NCBI GenBank assembly: GCA_038025085.1
Contig: CM076142.1
Span: 8,902,501 to 8,966,500, forward strand
DNA from: Tetragonia tetragonoides
Taxonomy: Eukaryota > Streptophyta > Magnoliopsida > Caryophyllales > Aizoaceae
Direction of reading: 5' to 3'
DNA length: 64,000 bases
Numbering within the stretch: the stretch's first letter is position 1; every line of letters starts with the position of its first letter. Below are positions 42,526-54,634 of the stretch, piece by piece. The position numbers and the translations under genes are program-made. The notes below the pieces were generated by a model. It was not told where the DNA came from. It did no database searches and worked only from the letters and a program-made list of their open reading frames with translations.

Positions 42526-43541
42526 CCCTTAAGCTTTAAAGAAAACCACAAGATAACAAACGAGAAGACATCAAAACATCTTTAAATATAATCTTCATCC
42601 GAGTTGGTAAAACTTAAACCAGCCTAAAAACCAATTGAACTCTACTTAACAACATGCCTTGAATCCGGGAGTTCTTCATGTTTGACCTCTTAGTGATAAT
42701 TATTAAATAACATGCTTTCTTTATAGTTCAAACACGCTTTCTTTATCTTTATACAGTCGCATAAACCATTTTCCACATAAAACTATATAGCCAACTGATG
42801 AAGATAAAGCCACCTCTTAAGCACCTCACCCAAATGCATAACTCGCTCCACACTAAAGTATGCTCTTTCAAATCCAGGGCCATTTGATCTTATTAGATGT
42901 CAATTCACATTCTTAGTTTCTTGTACAAAACACAGACAAATGTGGTGTAACTTGGAACACTACGATCGACGGAAAGTCTTCCCTCTTGAGTTGGGTAACA
43001 TTGAGACAATAGGTCCCAGAAGGGCCACAAGTGTCATGGAGTAAAGAACACTGACAGTAAACTTCAAATGAGCACTACAAACTACAAAGAAAACCAAGAA
43101 CATTACACTTCCTTCAGTCCAATGCCTCCTCATGTTAACATTTTTCGCCGAAACTCCGGTCAAAGAACAAGTTCGTCACTAGAACAAGTTCAGAACAGCT
43201 GATTTGATTTATTCCTGCAACTCCCAAAAGTTTATAGAAATTCACATTCCACTCAAGATCTATTCAACAAAATCATCATCTACCAAAAGATTTTCAGGCA
43301 CCTTACAAGTAACAGAAGCATATACTCGATATATATACCTCTTCCAGCACTAATTCAGAGATTTGTGGGTCTAAAAGATCTATGTCAATGGGAATAGAAA
43401 TAGAACTTTATACATCTACCTCAACATAAAATCTATCATCTCAGAAGACAAGTCAAATCAAGGAAAACAGAAGCAAATATGAGCCAACTAGCAGCAGGGT
43501 ACTGTAAGATGAGAGAGGCAAGCACCAAATAAAATTATCCC
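42526..43541. other. intergenic and MRF 3' UTR
   Basis: No ORF with recognisable similarity. The right part should be the 3' UTR of the MA3 gene, which reads leftwards. Confidence 0.4.
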
Positions 43542-46500
43542 TCAAGAAGCTACAGCCAGTGAAAAATCTTCAGCAGAAGAATCAAAGGCAGGCAGAATCC
43601 AGCCCTTGCCCTTGGCTTGCTCTACGTACGATTCGAATTTATCCTTGGCATTTGGGATGTCAAGCGCCAGGTCATCAAGCCCATCCATAACCCGAGCAAA
43701 CCCTTTGGTCATCTGGTTGATTGTAATGAGCCCCTCGCCGAAGCACTCCTGTAGGAGATTGAGCATTCGGTCATTCTTCTTCTCCATAGCCATGATCAGG
43801 GCTTTCTTCACCACCTCATGATTGAAAAAAGGCATCCCCAGATCCCTAATGCACTGGCACGCTTCCTTAACAACACCACCACTCTCATATTCTTCTAGAA
43901 GCTTCCATATCTTGTCCTTCGCGTCTTCTACTGCCCAGCCAGTCCCACCACCCCAACAACGGAGGATCCTTTCGCCAGCATGGCGAGAAAATATAAGCGA
44001 CCTAGCCATATGTACAGTCTCACTTCCGCTACATTTAGGTGGCAACCTGTTACCAATCTCGTCTAGATTCAATGGGGCTAGCACATCGTCAATAACTGCC
44101 CTAGCCAAGAAAAGAGCAAGCTCATTTGAGGCATCCAAGATATCAAGTGCAGTGTCTTCAGCAGATTCCAGCAGCATGACAAAGCCATTGACAATGTCTT
44201 CAGTTGAGAATATCTCTATATGTAGTGCAGAGAGAAGAACAGATGCCATCTCTTTCTCCCTGTTTTTCCTATCCATGGCAAGGGTGATGAGCTTTTTCAA
44301 GAAAATGGGGTTCAACTCTGGGGCCCCAAGATCTTCAAGGCTGTGGATGAGTTCAGGGATGTCATCCGAGAGGAAATATTCGTGAATCATTGTGACGACC
44401 TCTTCCTTATACCGTTTCACCTTCTCATCATCTTGCCTTGGAAGCTCACCATCTTCAGTGGTAGAATCCGAAAAAGAAGAATCAAGCCATCCTTCAGAGA
44501 TCGCCCTAGGTACCACAGACTCGAACAATGCTCTGGCAGATGGGATGTCAAGAGACAGGTCATCAAGGCTTTCCTCTACCCGAAAAAACCCTTTTACCAT
44601 CTGACTGGAGCTTATGACTCCTTCTTCAGAAGCTTCCTTCAGTAGCTTCATAATGAGAGTTTCAGCTGACCGATTTTCCATTGCAAGAACTAAAGCTCTC
44701 TTCACCACCTCGTGATGGAAAAATGAAACCCCAAGTTCTCTAATGCAGCGACACGCTTCCAATGCATCTCCATTCTCCACATATTCTCTCAGCAGCTCGG
44801 CAATCTTCTTCTTCACTTCCTCCACAGTGAGATGAGTACTGCCACCCCATTTTCGTTCTACGAGTTCAGCATGGTGGGGAGCAGAGAGATAGCTCTTCTC
44901 AGCAATTTGCACAACCTGGAGGCCTTTAGACGACGGTGGAAGATTCTTCTGTACCCTTGTGACAAATGCTGGAGGGAGGATGTCATCAACCACAGCACGT
45001 GCAACAAACAAGGCCAAGACATTGACCGCATCAGGAATATCAACTGAGAGGTCATCTGCAGACTCCAGCAGCAAAATGAAACCCTGGCTAATCTGTACTG
45101 GACTGATAACATCCACATAAAGGGCTGAAAGCAAAACAGAAGCCATTTCCTTCTCCTTGTCATGCCTGTCCATAGCCATTGAGACGAGCCTCTTAATGAA
45201 GTAAGGATGGTATTCACAAGACCCAAGTTCTCTAAGATCAGACGCTGCAGCTTCCACTGCACCAGTGTTGAAGTATTCCTCTAAGATTGAAACAACAGCT
45301 TTCTTGTAATCATCCAACGGATCAGTGACAGTTGCTTCAATAAGTTTGTAGGGCTCCTGCGCAAGGCAACAAGAAATTCAGCTTAAGCAAGGATAACAAA
45401 ATGCGCAAAATAGCAAGTAGTGACGGCAGACATTCTAGTGTTTCACAAGGATATAAGAGCCTCACAGAAACAGTATCTAAGATGGCAACGTGCAACGTGC
45501 GTCAATCAACTAAGTTCAATGATTGACAACAAGAAGAGGGAAGAAAACCACCTCGCCGCTATCATAGTTGGGATCGTTGCGATCAAGGTGAGTTTCACCA
45601 TCAATGTCGAGTAGCTTTCCCCAGGTTCCCTTGCCACCACCACCCTCTGTTATGATTAGCAGGCAAGAAAACCAGCTTAGAAAAGAAGTAACATACTAAG
45701 GAATGACCAATTTTATTAATTTTGGGCTTACAAACAGAAAAAGGGAAAAGGGGGGGTGTTAAAAAACTAGATAAAAGAAAACAAACAACTTAAAGGAAAA
45801 CAGTTGGCATATCCAGAGACAATGGTCCATGACAAAAAAGAAACTGAATAGTAGTGAAAAGCAAACATTTCAAATGAAACCATAACGCCACACCAGCTCA
45901 AATACCGTAACACATGACAGATCTAAAGTGCACCACAAACAGATAAATTGATTTCAGGTGCTCCCAAAACCAATAAAATCTAAAAAGGTACCAGAATTTG
46001 TAGCCAACTCACCATCCAGTTTAACTAGCGCATAATATAGTCCAATAAACCTTCCTAAAATTAAGTCTCATATCTTCTATGTTCTTCTGTTTTCTTCTTT
46101 TTCCATAAATGCACGTAACAACAACAACAACCGCTCAGTAAGTAATAAATGCACATAAGAAGTGCGAAATTAGCGTATCTTCAATGGTCAACGCCTTTCT
46201 TACATTATTTTCCCCTTTTGCATCTCACTTTGAACACTATTTCTTAAATGCTAATAAGTTATTTTACTTAACAGGGGTATCTAGGCTTTGCCCAACTAAT
46301 CTCATGGGCCCTGAAGTTGATGGCCAAGAAAACCAGTGGCCCTCAAGGTTCTTAAATGCTAATAAATAATAAGCAGTACGAGAAAATTGTCATCAAGGAA
46401 AAGGGAATAATCCTATACACCATTTGTATCTTCCTATCTTGTGATTCTTTTTTGATTCACTTATCAGTTATCAGTCATTACATAACCTTGTGCATCAGTT

Positions 46501-48908
46501 AGAACTTCCAAATATAAAGAACACAGAATACGACACATCGTTATCAAATATAGGGGACAGGACAAGGAGGGACTTGCCTTCCCCTGATAATTTATACTAT
46601 GAATTGTTTCAGTAAAATAGAGTAACTCGGATAGTTACGAAGTGCAAAGAAAACGCATTCATAAATGAAATGCTAACTGAAGCAAGGATTTAAAAGTTGA
46701 TAACTATCACTAGTAAAAAGTACAAAGCAGTGATTCCAAAAGGACAAATGAATTACTTTAGACTTCATTGATCACATCTGACTTCATGCAACACTATATT
46801 ATAAGCAAATCATCCTAGCATATCTGTGCAATAGTAGTGTGTAACGCACATGTTGTACTTGTACCCTTAAGTTCCCTTTAGATTCCATATCTCCAACTTC
46901 CACCATGGAAAAGAAAATTTGTAAGTAAGGGAGAAGAAATAACAACGTTGGGATCCTTTGAAAATAAAATGTCAGACAGATTCCTCTGTTTCCTACCCAG
47001 TCTTTGATAACTTTTCTTTCCTAAGAGGGGAAATATAAAGAAATTGAGAGAGAAAAGAAGTAAAAAAACCAACAAAGGCACTGGTCATTAAATCATACTT
47101 GTTCTAAGAAAAAAAATTTCAGACCTCAACACTAATATGAGGTACAAAATCTACATACTAAATGGGAAGAGAACATACCAACGAAATATGACTCGTGATT
47201 ATGGTGGTTAAGAATTTGCTTAATCAATGTAAAACCATCTAAACTAACAAGCACTCAGACTTAGATTTATTAACCTATACTTGAGAAAAATATATGTAAA
47301 ACAACATAAGCAATCACTAAAAGCCAAGGGCACCTCCAATTCCCTTTTCATAAGACAGCGAGAGTATGATATTACACGAATTCCATTCCTCACAACTGAC
47401 TCACATATAAATAAATCTCTTCCCTTTCTGTTTTAAATTTTTCCCTACATGTGGCCAAGGGAGTTTGTTTGTGGACCTTACACTTGGCTCACCTTAGATC
47501 ACAGCCTATTTTTCTGCTTATTTATATTTTTATCATGTGCGCTTGCCTGATTGGAGGCAGGTAGCTTATAACCCAGAATAACTTTATTGCATTGCTGTAT
47601 TGTTACACAAAGCAAAGATAAATGCAAGGTCTTTAACTTCTCTGTTCATTTTCTTTGCATCTGTATTGTTACAGGAGGTGGCGGCTTAACAAGGCAAGAT
47701 GCAAGAAACTACAGAACCTACAGGCCCAGATTTACCCACATATCTAATATATTTTATAGCTCAATATAGTTACCGCGAAATTTCAGTTCAGCGAACAACA
47801 TTACTAGTGGATCTTTCTAGCCGCCCTAGGCTATAAGTCCAGTCTCCTGAACATTAATCGCCTGATTTGGTAATCTTGAGAGCACAAAAGGCAAATTTCA
47901 ATTTATGTTGCAATTCCATCATTTAAGCTGCCAATATGTTTCTCCCTTAAATTTTGAGATTGACGATTACATTTGAAAAGTTACCTATTTTCTTCCAGGT
48001 TCCCAATTGGTAACAAATTAACCTGGCTTATTCAATCAATCCAGATCACAAAAAAATTAAATTAAATGAAGCATAAGTTGCTTCACAAACAAATAAAAAA
48101 TATTGGAAAATATGTTTTTGGAGACAAAATAAATTTCTTTAGTAGAGAGACAGATTACTTAGCTCCATAGCATAAGATGATATATGCTATGGAAAGGCAA
48201 TAAACATTAAAAGGGAACATGAGCATTCTTACAGCTTCAAAACTCTGATCACATACAAACATGGGAAGTCAGTCCTAAAGTATGATCTTCTCTTGAAGAA
48301 CATGAATAAGGGTTCACATAGCAAACTAAAGCTTATAAGTCTCCTACTCCTAAATTCGCTTATGCAACCATCTCAACTGAATATAGAGAACCATATTAAA
48401 CTACTGAAAACCATTTAAAGTCAAATTACATAAATAATAAAACTCAACTGGAGATACCACACCATTAATACCTATAACAGTTTCCATGGAAATCCCAAAG
48501 AAGCACACATGTGCTCACACACATAGCCAATGTCTCTCGTGAATGCACAAAACCTCATTAATTTTAGAATTAAACAGGAACCTTAACAACCATCCATACA
48601 CGAGTTGCATAAACACACTAGTTAAAAAGTATTAGCAAAGGGCAAATATAGTCACCTTTCTTCACTCTGATAATCTTGCCCGAATGAGACCGACGGACAT
48701 GCTTCACAGCAGGCGCCTTCCCACCACCTCCACCGCCTTTCATATGGTTGTCCGAAAGCAATGTAGACGTGGATTTTGGCGAAGACGACAAAACCCTAGG
48801 TGATACCAAGCTCTTTGTAGGAACAGGAGCTGAGTTCTCCACACTCAGTGATGCTATCTTCATCGTCTCCCTTTGCTCTTCCGTCAAGAACCCATCCTTT
48901 GACGCCAT
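43542..48908 (-). CDS. MRF1: MRF-type protein with four MA3 domains (translation regulator)
   Basis: Three coding exons on the minus strand: 48908-48656, 45646-45552, 45356-43542; phases agree and give 720 residues. It starts MASKDGFLTEEQRETMKIAS; the N-terminal 116 residues are Ser/Gly-rich with a basic RRSHSGKIIRVKKG and GGGGKGTWGKLLDIDG, shared with PDCD4-like proteins. Four MA3 domains follow, beginning near residues 130 (DDYKKAVVSILEEYF), 297 (EEVKKKIAELLREYV), 435 (KRYKEEVVTMIHEYF) and 598 (EDAKDKIWKLLEEYE). The last exon holds all of them. MA3 domains bind eIF4A; Arabidopsis MRFs are phosphorylated in the TOR-S6K pathway and modulate translation. Intron 1 is 3.0 kb. A 5' UTR intron is likely, since the ATG follows a GGTATAG acceptor-like site. 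MRF paralogues are close, so the number 1 is tentative. Confidence 0.92.
46113..46142 (-). mobile_element. SINE tail remnant
   Basis: ACAACAACAACAACCGCTCA, minus-strand sense CTTACTGAGCGGTTGTTGTT, matches the tail of the SINE at 16432-16450 (ACAACAACCGCCCAGTAAG). Only the 3' end is recognisable, inside MRF intron 1. Confidence 0.4.
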
Positions 48909-50044
48909 CTCCAACCCTTCAAATATATCCCTATACCTCACATAAAAACCAATCAATAATCAAAATCCACCTAACATTACTGCCACTCAAATTTCTCAAA
49001 ATTTTGAACTCTAGCTCTATGTTCTTTCTAAACTTACCAAAAAAAAAACTATGCACAAAAAATTCAATCGGTAATGTTTCACTTTGTATGATTCACTTAA
49101 CACTATTCCTTCTTTATAAATTTATTCATCAACATCGAATAACTGAACATGGTGTACATCAAGAAATGCAAACTAAAAGCATAAAGAAAAAGAATCAGCA
49201 AGGCAGCGTAAAAAACAATGGTATAAAGAACAATGGCATAAAGAACAGCGCCATGAAGAACAATAGGATTAAAAAAAGCCCACCCCAAACACAACTACCA
49301 TTCAAATTTCTTCCAATCTTTATCACTAATTTCATTCTAAACAACTCATATGCATTTTATTGATTTAATCCATTGCCATTGAATAATCGAACACAGTGTA
49401 CATCAAGAAATGCAAACTAAAACCATAAACTAAACGAAACAAGCAAAGCAGCATAATCAACAATACGATTAAATAAAGATTAATCAATTACCTCAATAAA
49501 CTTCACACCAGCATAAAAAAAACCGACCTCCGAATTTCAAATAACCAATCAAAATCCAAAAACAAACCCTAAACACTCAAAAATCCACCGTATTCTCACT
49601 CTTTCCCCTCTTTCTGTGCTTGGCCCGGATCTCGAGCCAAGACAGATAAACAATATAATCTGATTTTTCTCAGATCTTCCCAATGAAATCAAACCAAATG
49701 AAGAGAGATAAAATCGAAAACCGCAATCCTAAATCGTAAATTGTCGATCGATTGGAAAAACAAAAAAATAAAACCCTAGAAATTGGGGCAAAACTAGAGA
49801 GAAGTGACTGGAGTGGTGTTTGTCTGAGCGTTTGTTTGATCCCAATCGGCTAAGAGAGAGAAAAAGAGGAGAGAGAAAAAATGGATGAGAATGAAAATGA
49901 GAGAAAGAGAAAGGGGCTATATATAAGGAGGCTACGATTACATGTACACGTCACCAGGTTTTTAGGGAGAAAAGAAGGGCTATCTATTTTATTTGATTTT
50001 ATCTAGTAGAGATTGACACGTGGCTTTCCCGCTTAAGCCCGATT
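48909..50044 (-). promoter_or_regulatory. MRF leader, probable 5' UTR intron and promoter
   Basis: A TATATATAA-type TATA box at 49918-49926 (minus strand TTATATATA) predicts a start near 49890. The sense strand downstream is CT-rich (TTTCTCTCTCTCCTC type), as in many plant leaders. A leader intron between about 49.6 kb and 48.94 kb is inferred. Confidence 0.5.
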
Positions 50045-50137
50045 TTGCCTCTGATTTCTGTGTGTGCTGTTGTTGCCATTGCCTTTGCTCCACCTTGCTC
50101 TTTTCGGATTGGGCAAGTTTTCTCTTTTGAAAGGTTA

Positions 50138-50353
50138 CATTTTTTTATTTTTTATATAAAGGTAAGGAGAGAGGCGATTAAGAGGTCTTCTTCTCGAGGA
50201 CGATTTTCATCGCATCAGATAGAGGGTATTTCTAAATTCTATGATCGGATAATTGTCTCACGTGAAATTGTCATATTTATAACTTCCGAATTTGGTCATC
50301 CAATCTGCAGCTCTGTTCACTTCACGATATTGACGTTGGATGCGATATTGGAA
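50138..50353 (-). pseudogene. LINE 3' end: C-terminal part of RNase H domain and A-rich tail
   Basis: On the minus strand the frame reads HTFQYRIQRQYREVNRAADW then MTKFGSYKYDNFT and a stop at 50258. VNRAADWMTKFGS is the conserved end of plant LINE RNase H domains. An A-rich stretch (minus ATATAAAAAATAAAAAAAT, about 50138-50158) fits a LINE poly-A tail. It is the missing half of the domain that begins at 53752. Confidence 0.75.
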
Positions 50354-50400
50354 TGTATGTTGAATAAGCAGACGAATATCCATTATCGGGCTAAATATAT

Positions 50401-51096
50401 TGTTGGAGTTCCAGCTCATTTATATTTAGTCATTATTCATTAATTTCAGCACATGTAAAAAGAAAAGAAAAAAAAGGTAAAAAAAACAGAAAAGGAAAAA
50501 AAACGAAACCGAACTTGATTCGGTGAATAGGCACAATGTGATATTTTGGTGGGCTTTTCTTTAGTTGTTTTTGTCTTGGCCCACAAGAATTGTTTGTGGC
50601 TATATTTACCGTGATGGAGGCGGTGAAAGAAGTAAGGCAAAATAGAGCTGCTAATTCGTACAGAGCGCACAGAGGGTTACGCTTGAAGGTACGAGAGCAT
50701 TCGTTTAGCTTCCGACAAGCTAACGAAGGAGATTGTTGGTTCTATCGAGAGGATCAACTGGTTCAACTTCGACAGGTATTTAGGGTATATTTCTAGGGTT
50801 GTTGGAAGTAGTATTGATTGGGTAGTATCAATTTGTACTCATCCTAGAAATTGGTTATTTACTTGTTCGTTGTTGTGGTTTGTTTCAAGTTGTGTTTCTT
50901 GGAACGGTTGGCTAGACTTTGTAATCATTATTTGAGAGTATTAGTGGATTCGATAGTCGGTTTGGCCCGTGGTTTTTACCCTATTGGGATTTTCCACGTT
51001 AAATCTTGTGTGGATTACTTTTACTGTTATTTCTGGTTTATTGTTTGCGATTATTGGGTTGGGTATTTTGGTTGAATTTGGGTAACGATCCTAACA
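50401..51096 (+). repeat. left LTR of gag-only Copia-type element
   Basis: 696 bp with termini TGTTGGAGTTCC and GATCCTAACA (TG...CA). It is immediately followed by AGTGGTATCAGAGCAC, the primer-binding site for initiator tRNA-Met. It differs from the right LTR at roughly 20 positions by eye, so the insertion is not brand new. Confidence 0.92.
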
Positions 51097-52723
51097 AGTG
51101 GTATCAGAGCACAAGTCGTACCATAGACATGGAAACTGTTGGCAGTGTTAGTAGTTCTATGGTAAAATTAAATTCAATCAATTATTCGATTTGGAGATCG
51201 ATGATGGATGATCTTTTATATTGTAGAGATCTTTATGACCCAATTGAGGTGGATATTAGTAAGGAAGAAACTGTTCCATCTAAACCAGAAAAGATGACTG
51301 ATAAAAATTGGGAAAAGTTTAAGAGAAAAACTTTAGGTACTATTAGACAGTGGGTCGATATTAGTATCTTTAACCATGTGTCTCAGGAGACTGACCCGTA
51401 TGTGTTGTGGAAAAAACTACAGGGTCTTTATGAGAGGAAGACTGCCCATAATAAGGCATCTTTGATTAAGAGGTTGGTTAACTTGAAATTGAGAACGGGA
51501 AAATCTGTGTCTGAACACTTGAGTGATTTTCAAGATATTGTCAATAAGTTAACTGTTATGAAGATTGTGCTTGATGATGAGTTGCAGGCACTATTTCTTT
51601 TGAGCTCTGTTCCAGATAATTGGGAAACATTGGTGGTGTCCCTTAGTAATTCAGCTCCTGGTGGTGTGTTGTCTTTGGATGTGATCAAAGATAGCTTGTT
51701 TAATGAAGAAATCAGGAGAAAAGAGATGGGTATTGATAATTCCCATGCTCTTGTTGTGCAGAACAGGGGTAGAAGTGTAAACAGAGATAATAGGGGACGA
51801 AGTAAGTCTAGAGCTAGGTCCGAGTATAAGGACACACGTACATGTTATTATACTATGATAAGCCTGGACATATAAGGAGGTACTGTCAACGGTGGAAAGA
51901 GGACCAAGAGTTGAAGAACAATGAGAAGCAAATGGATGACAAGAACACCTCAGCCGTGGTCACGGAATCGGATGATGAAGAAGATGTCACTGTGATTTGT
52001 GCTACTAGTGAGTGCGTACATGTTGGTAATTCCGATGTTGAGTGGGTTATTGATACGGGGGCATCGTGTCACAGTGTTCCAAAGAGGGAATTCTTTTTCA
52101 ACTACAAAGCGGGTGACTTGGGTAGTATGAAGATGGGAAACAAGAGTACTGCTAGTATAGTTGGTATTGGTGACGTTGAGGTTGTGACTAGTGTGGGGTA
52201 CAAGTTGACTTTGAAGAATGTTCGTCATGTTCACGAGTTGCGCCATAATTTATTGTCTGCGAAGGTCCTTGATCGAGAAGGCTATGAACACAAAATTGGT
52301 GGTGGTAAGTAGAAGATGACGAGAGGAGCATTGACGGTTGCTCGTGGAGAATTATGTTGTTCATTGTACAAGACACACTTGAAAGTGTGTGGTGGTGGTA
52401 TGCATAACCACAAGTTGAGACACAAGTCCAAGAAACGTGTGAGATTTCTAGATGATGCTGTAGTGGTTCAACGGCAGGGGGAGCGGTCCATTCCTCCCGA
52501 AGTATCTAGAGAGAGTAGACCTTCAGTGAGTGGTGAGGTTAAGTGTGTTGCTAACACGGGGGAGCTAGAGAGTCTCCAGGTAGTGCAGAGTTGCACAGAT
52601 GGTAAGTGTGTTGATGAGTTGACTAAGGTGTTCCCGGATGGTGATGGTAGGATCGCCGGGATGATAGCTGGATGATTGTGTGAGTAATGAACGTCTCCTT
52701 AGAATTAAGCGGGAGGGGGAGAT
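51097..52723 (+). mobile_element. internal region of a non-autonomous Copia element (gag, protease-like, no RT/IN)
   Basis: Gag starts at 51129 (METVGSVSSSMVKLNSINYS) and carries the Copia gag core (LYERKTAHNKASLIKRLVNL, FLLSSVPDNWETLV). At about 51845 a 2-nt insertion shifts the frame inside the zinc knuckle, destroying its second Cys (CYYC to YY, then DKPGHIRRYC). The next frame holds the protease active site VEWVIDTGASCHSV and a gag-pre-integrase start, which meets a TAG stop at about 52311 where related elements have Trp. Integrase, reverse transcriptase and RNase H are absent. A polypurine tract GGGAGGGGGAGA precedes the right LTR. It must depend on another element for movement. Confidence 0.88.
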
Positions 52724-53423
52724 TGTTGGAGTTCCAGCTCATTTATATTTAGTCATTATTTATTAATTTCAGCACATGTAAAAAGAAAAGAAAAAAAAGG
52801 TAAAAAAAACAGAAAAGGAAAAAAAATGAAACCGAACTTGATTCGGTGAATAGGCAGAACGTGATATTTTGGTGGGCTTTTCTTTAGTTGTTTTTTGTCT
52901 TGGCCCACAAGAATTGTTTGTGGCTATATTTACCGTGATGGAGGCGGTGAAAGAAGTAAGGCAAAATAGAGCTGCTAATTCGTACAGAGCGCACAGAGGG
53001 TTACGCTTGAAGGTACGAGAGCATTCGTTTAGCTTCCAGCGACAAGCTAACGAAGGAGATTGTTGGTTCTATCGAGAGGATCAACTGGTTCAACTTTGAC
53101 AGGTATTTCGGGTATATTTCTAGGGTTGTTGGTAGTAGTATTGATCGGGTAGTATTAATTTGTACTCATCCTAGGAATTGGTTATTTACTTGTTCGTTGT
53201 TGTGGTTTGTTTCAAGTTGTGTTTCTTGGAATGGTTGGTTAGACTATGTAATCACTATTTGAGAGTATTAGTGGATTCGATAGTCGGTTTGGCCCGTGAT
53301 TTTTACCCTATTGGGGTTTTCCACGTTAAATCTTGTGTGGATTATTTTTACTGTTATTTCTGGTTTATTGTTTGCGATTATTGGGTTGGGTATTTTGGTT
53401 GAATTTGGGTAACGATCCTAACA
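52724..53423 (+). repeat. right LTR of gag-only Copia-type element
   Basis: 700 bp, same termini as the left LTR, ending GATCCTAACA at 53423. Small indels (for example an extra AGC triplet near 53039 and two extra T near 52892) and about 20 substitutions separate the two. Confidence 0.92.
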
Positions 53424-54530
53424 TGTATGTCGAATAAGCAGACGAATGTCCATTATCGGGCTAAATATGATTTACGAGATTTGACATTTTCCTAGGATAG
53501 ACTAGATAATAACTTTATTATCACCTTGATATTTGAATACCCTAGAGCAATAGCTTGTTGCTATCCATTTATGAGTGTTATGGCTTCAGCAATTAAGACA
53601 GAAGCAGTGCCCAAATAATAACTTCCTACTTTGATAATTTTTCCATTCTGATCACGGATTATATAGCCGACACCTGATCCTGATTGGTTTTTGGCAGAAT
53701 CAAAGTTAAGTTTTGCAAATGTTGGTAGGGCAGGTTCCCAGGCAATTAACATTGGCGAAGACTGGTAGATGTGTGTGTGATCATTGTTTGTTTCATGATA
53801 TATTTGATATGCTGAATCTAGGATTTCTCTGGTAATCCATTTCTGATGGGCTATTTGTGCTTTAAGAATCGTGATGCATTAAGTGTTGCTTTTTGGAAAA
53901 TAGTTTCATTTCTAGTTTTCCAGATATACCATATTAAATAGATACTCTTTTGAATTTCTTCTGCTAAATTAAGATTTTTTAATTGATCCCACCACTCAAA
54001 TATATGAAGATGGTGATCCTTAAATATGAGTCAATTGCGCAACGAAGTTTCTTACCATATAGCTTTAACGAAGGGACAATCGGAGAACATATATGGAATA
54101 TGTTTTCTTTGTGTTGAGAGCAAAGTGGAAAAGAATCTTCGATATTAATTCCTCTTTTGGTGAGGTTCATGCGGTTGGGTAGTCCATCATGGAAGAGTTA
54201 ACATAAGAAGATTTTCAGTTTACGGGCGATATTAAGTTTCTAAATTCATTTATGTGGCCATTTGATGTGTTCTTCTTTTTTTAGTCCATGATATAGCCAA
54301 GTGGCTGATTTTATGTTAAAATTACCAGTGCTAGCTGGGCCCCAACAAAAACGATCGGTAGTATCTGTGGAGGGTATCAGGATTCTCTTAATAACATTAA
54401 CTACCGAGGAAAGGACAAATTGGGCAAGTTTTCCAAAGTCCCATTGTGAACTGGGAAGGATGAAATCTTTTACTTTTAAATTAATATTTTCGATATCTTG
54501 AGAACGAAGCCCAAGATGCATAATTAGATT
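53424..54530 (-). pseudogene. LINE remnant: zf-RVT and N-terminal part of RNase H
   Basis: On the minus strand, 54521-54246 reads SSVVNVIKRILIPSTDTTDR and GPASTGNFNIKSATWLYHGL, the zinc-binding region after a LINE reverse transcriptase. 54170-53979 continues it in another frame, with several stops and shifts. 53752-53560 reads WEPALPTFAKLNFDSAKNQS then GVGYIIRDQNGKIIKVG, the start of an RNase H domain including its first catalytic Asp. The domain breaks off at the Copia element and resumes at 50353. Not functional. Confidence 0.75.
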
Positions 54531-54544
54531 CTCCTGAAAGATCC

Positions 54545-54548
<4 letters not shown>

Positions 54549-54633
<85 letters not shown>
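54549..54633. repeat. (AT)n(AG)n microsatellite at the left border of TIR element 1
   Basis: About 30 bp of AT dinucleotides followed by about 50 bp of GA dinucleotides, directly abutting the terminal repeat of element 1. Confidence 0.95.

Positions 54634-54634
<1 letters not shown>

Noticed and set aside
43606..44645. Plus-strand ORFs of up to 187 codons
   Set aside because: They are antisense shadows of the MA3 exon.
50401..53423. A normal 5-bp target duplication around the Copia element
   Set aside because: The bases immediately outside the two LTRs (TATAT before, TGTAT after) do not match; the only duplication is the 45-47 bp one.
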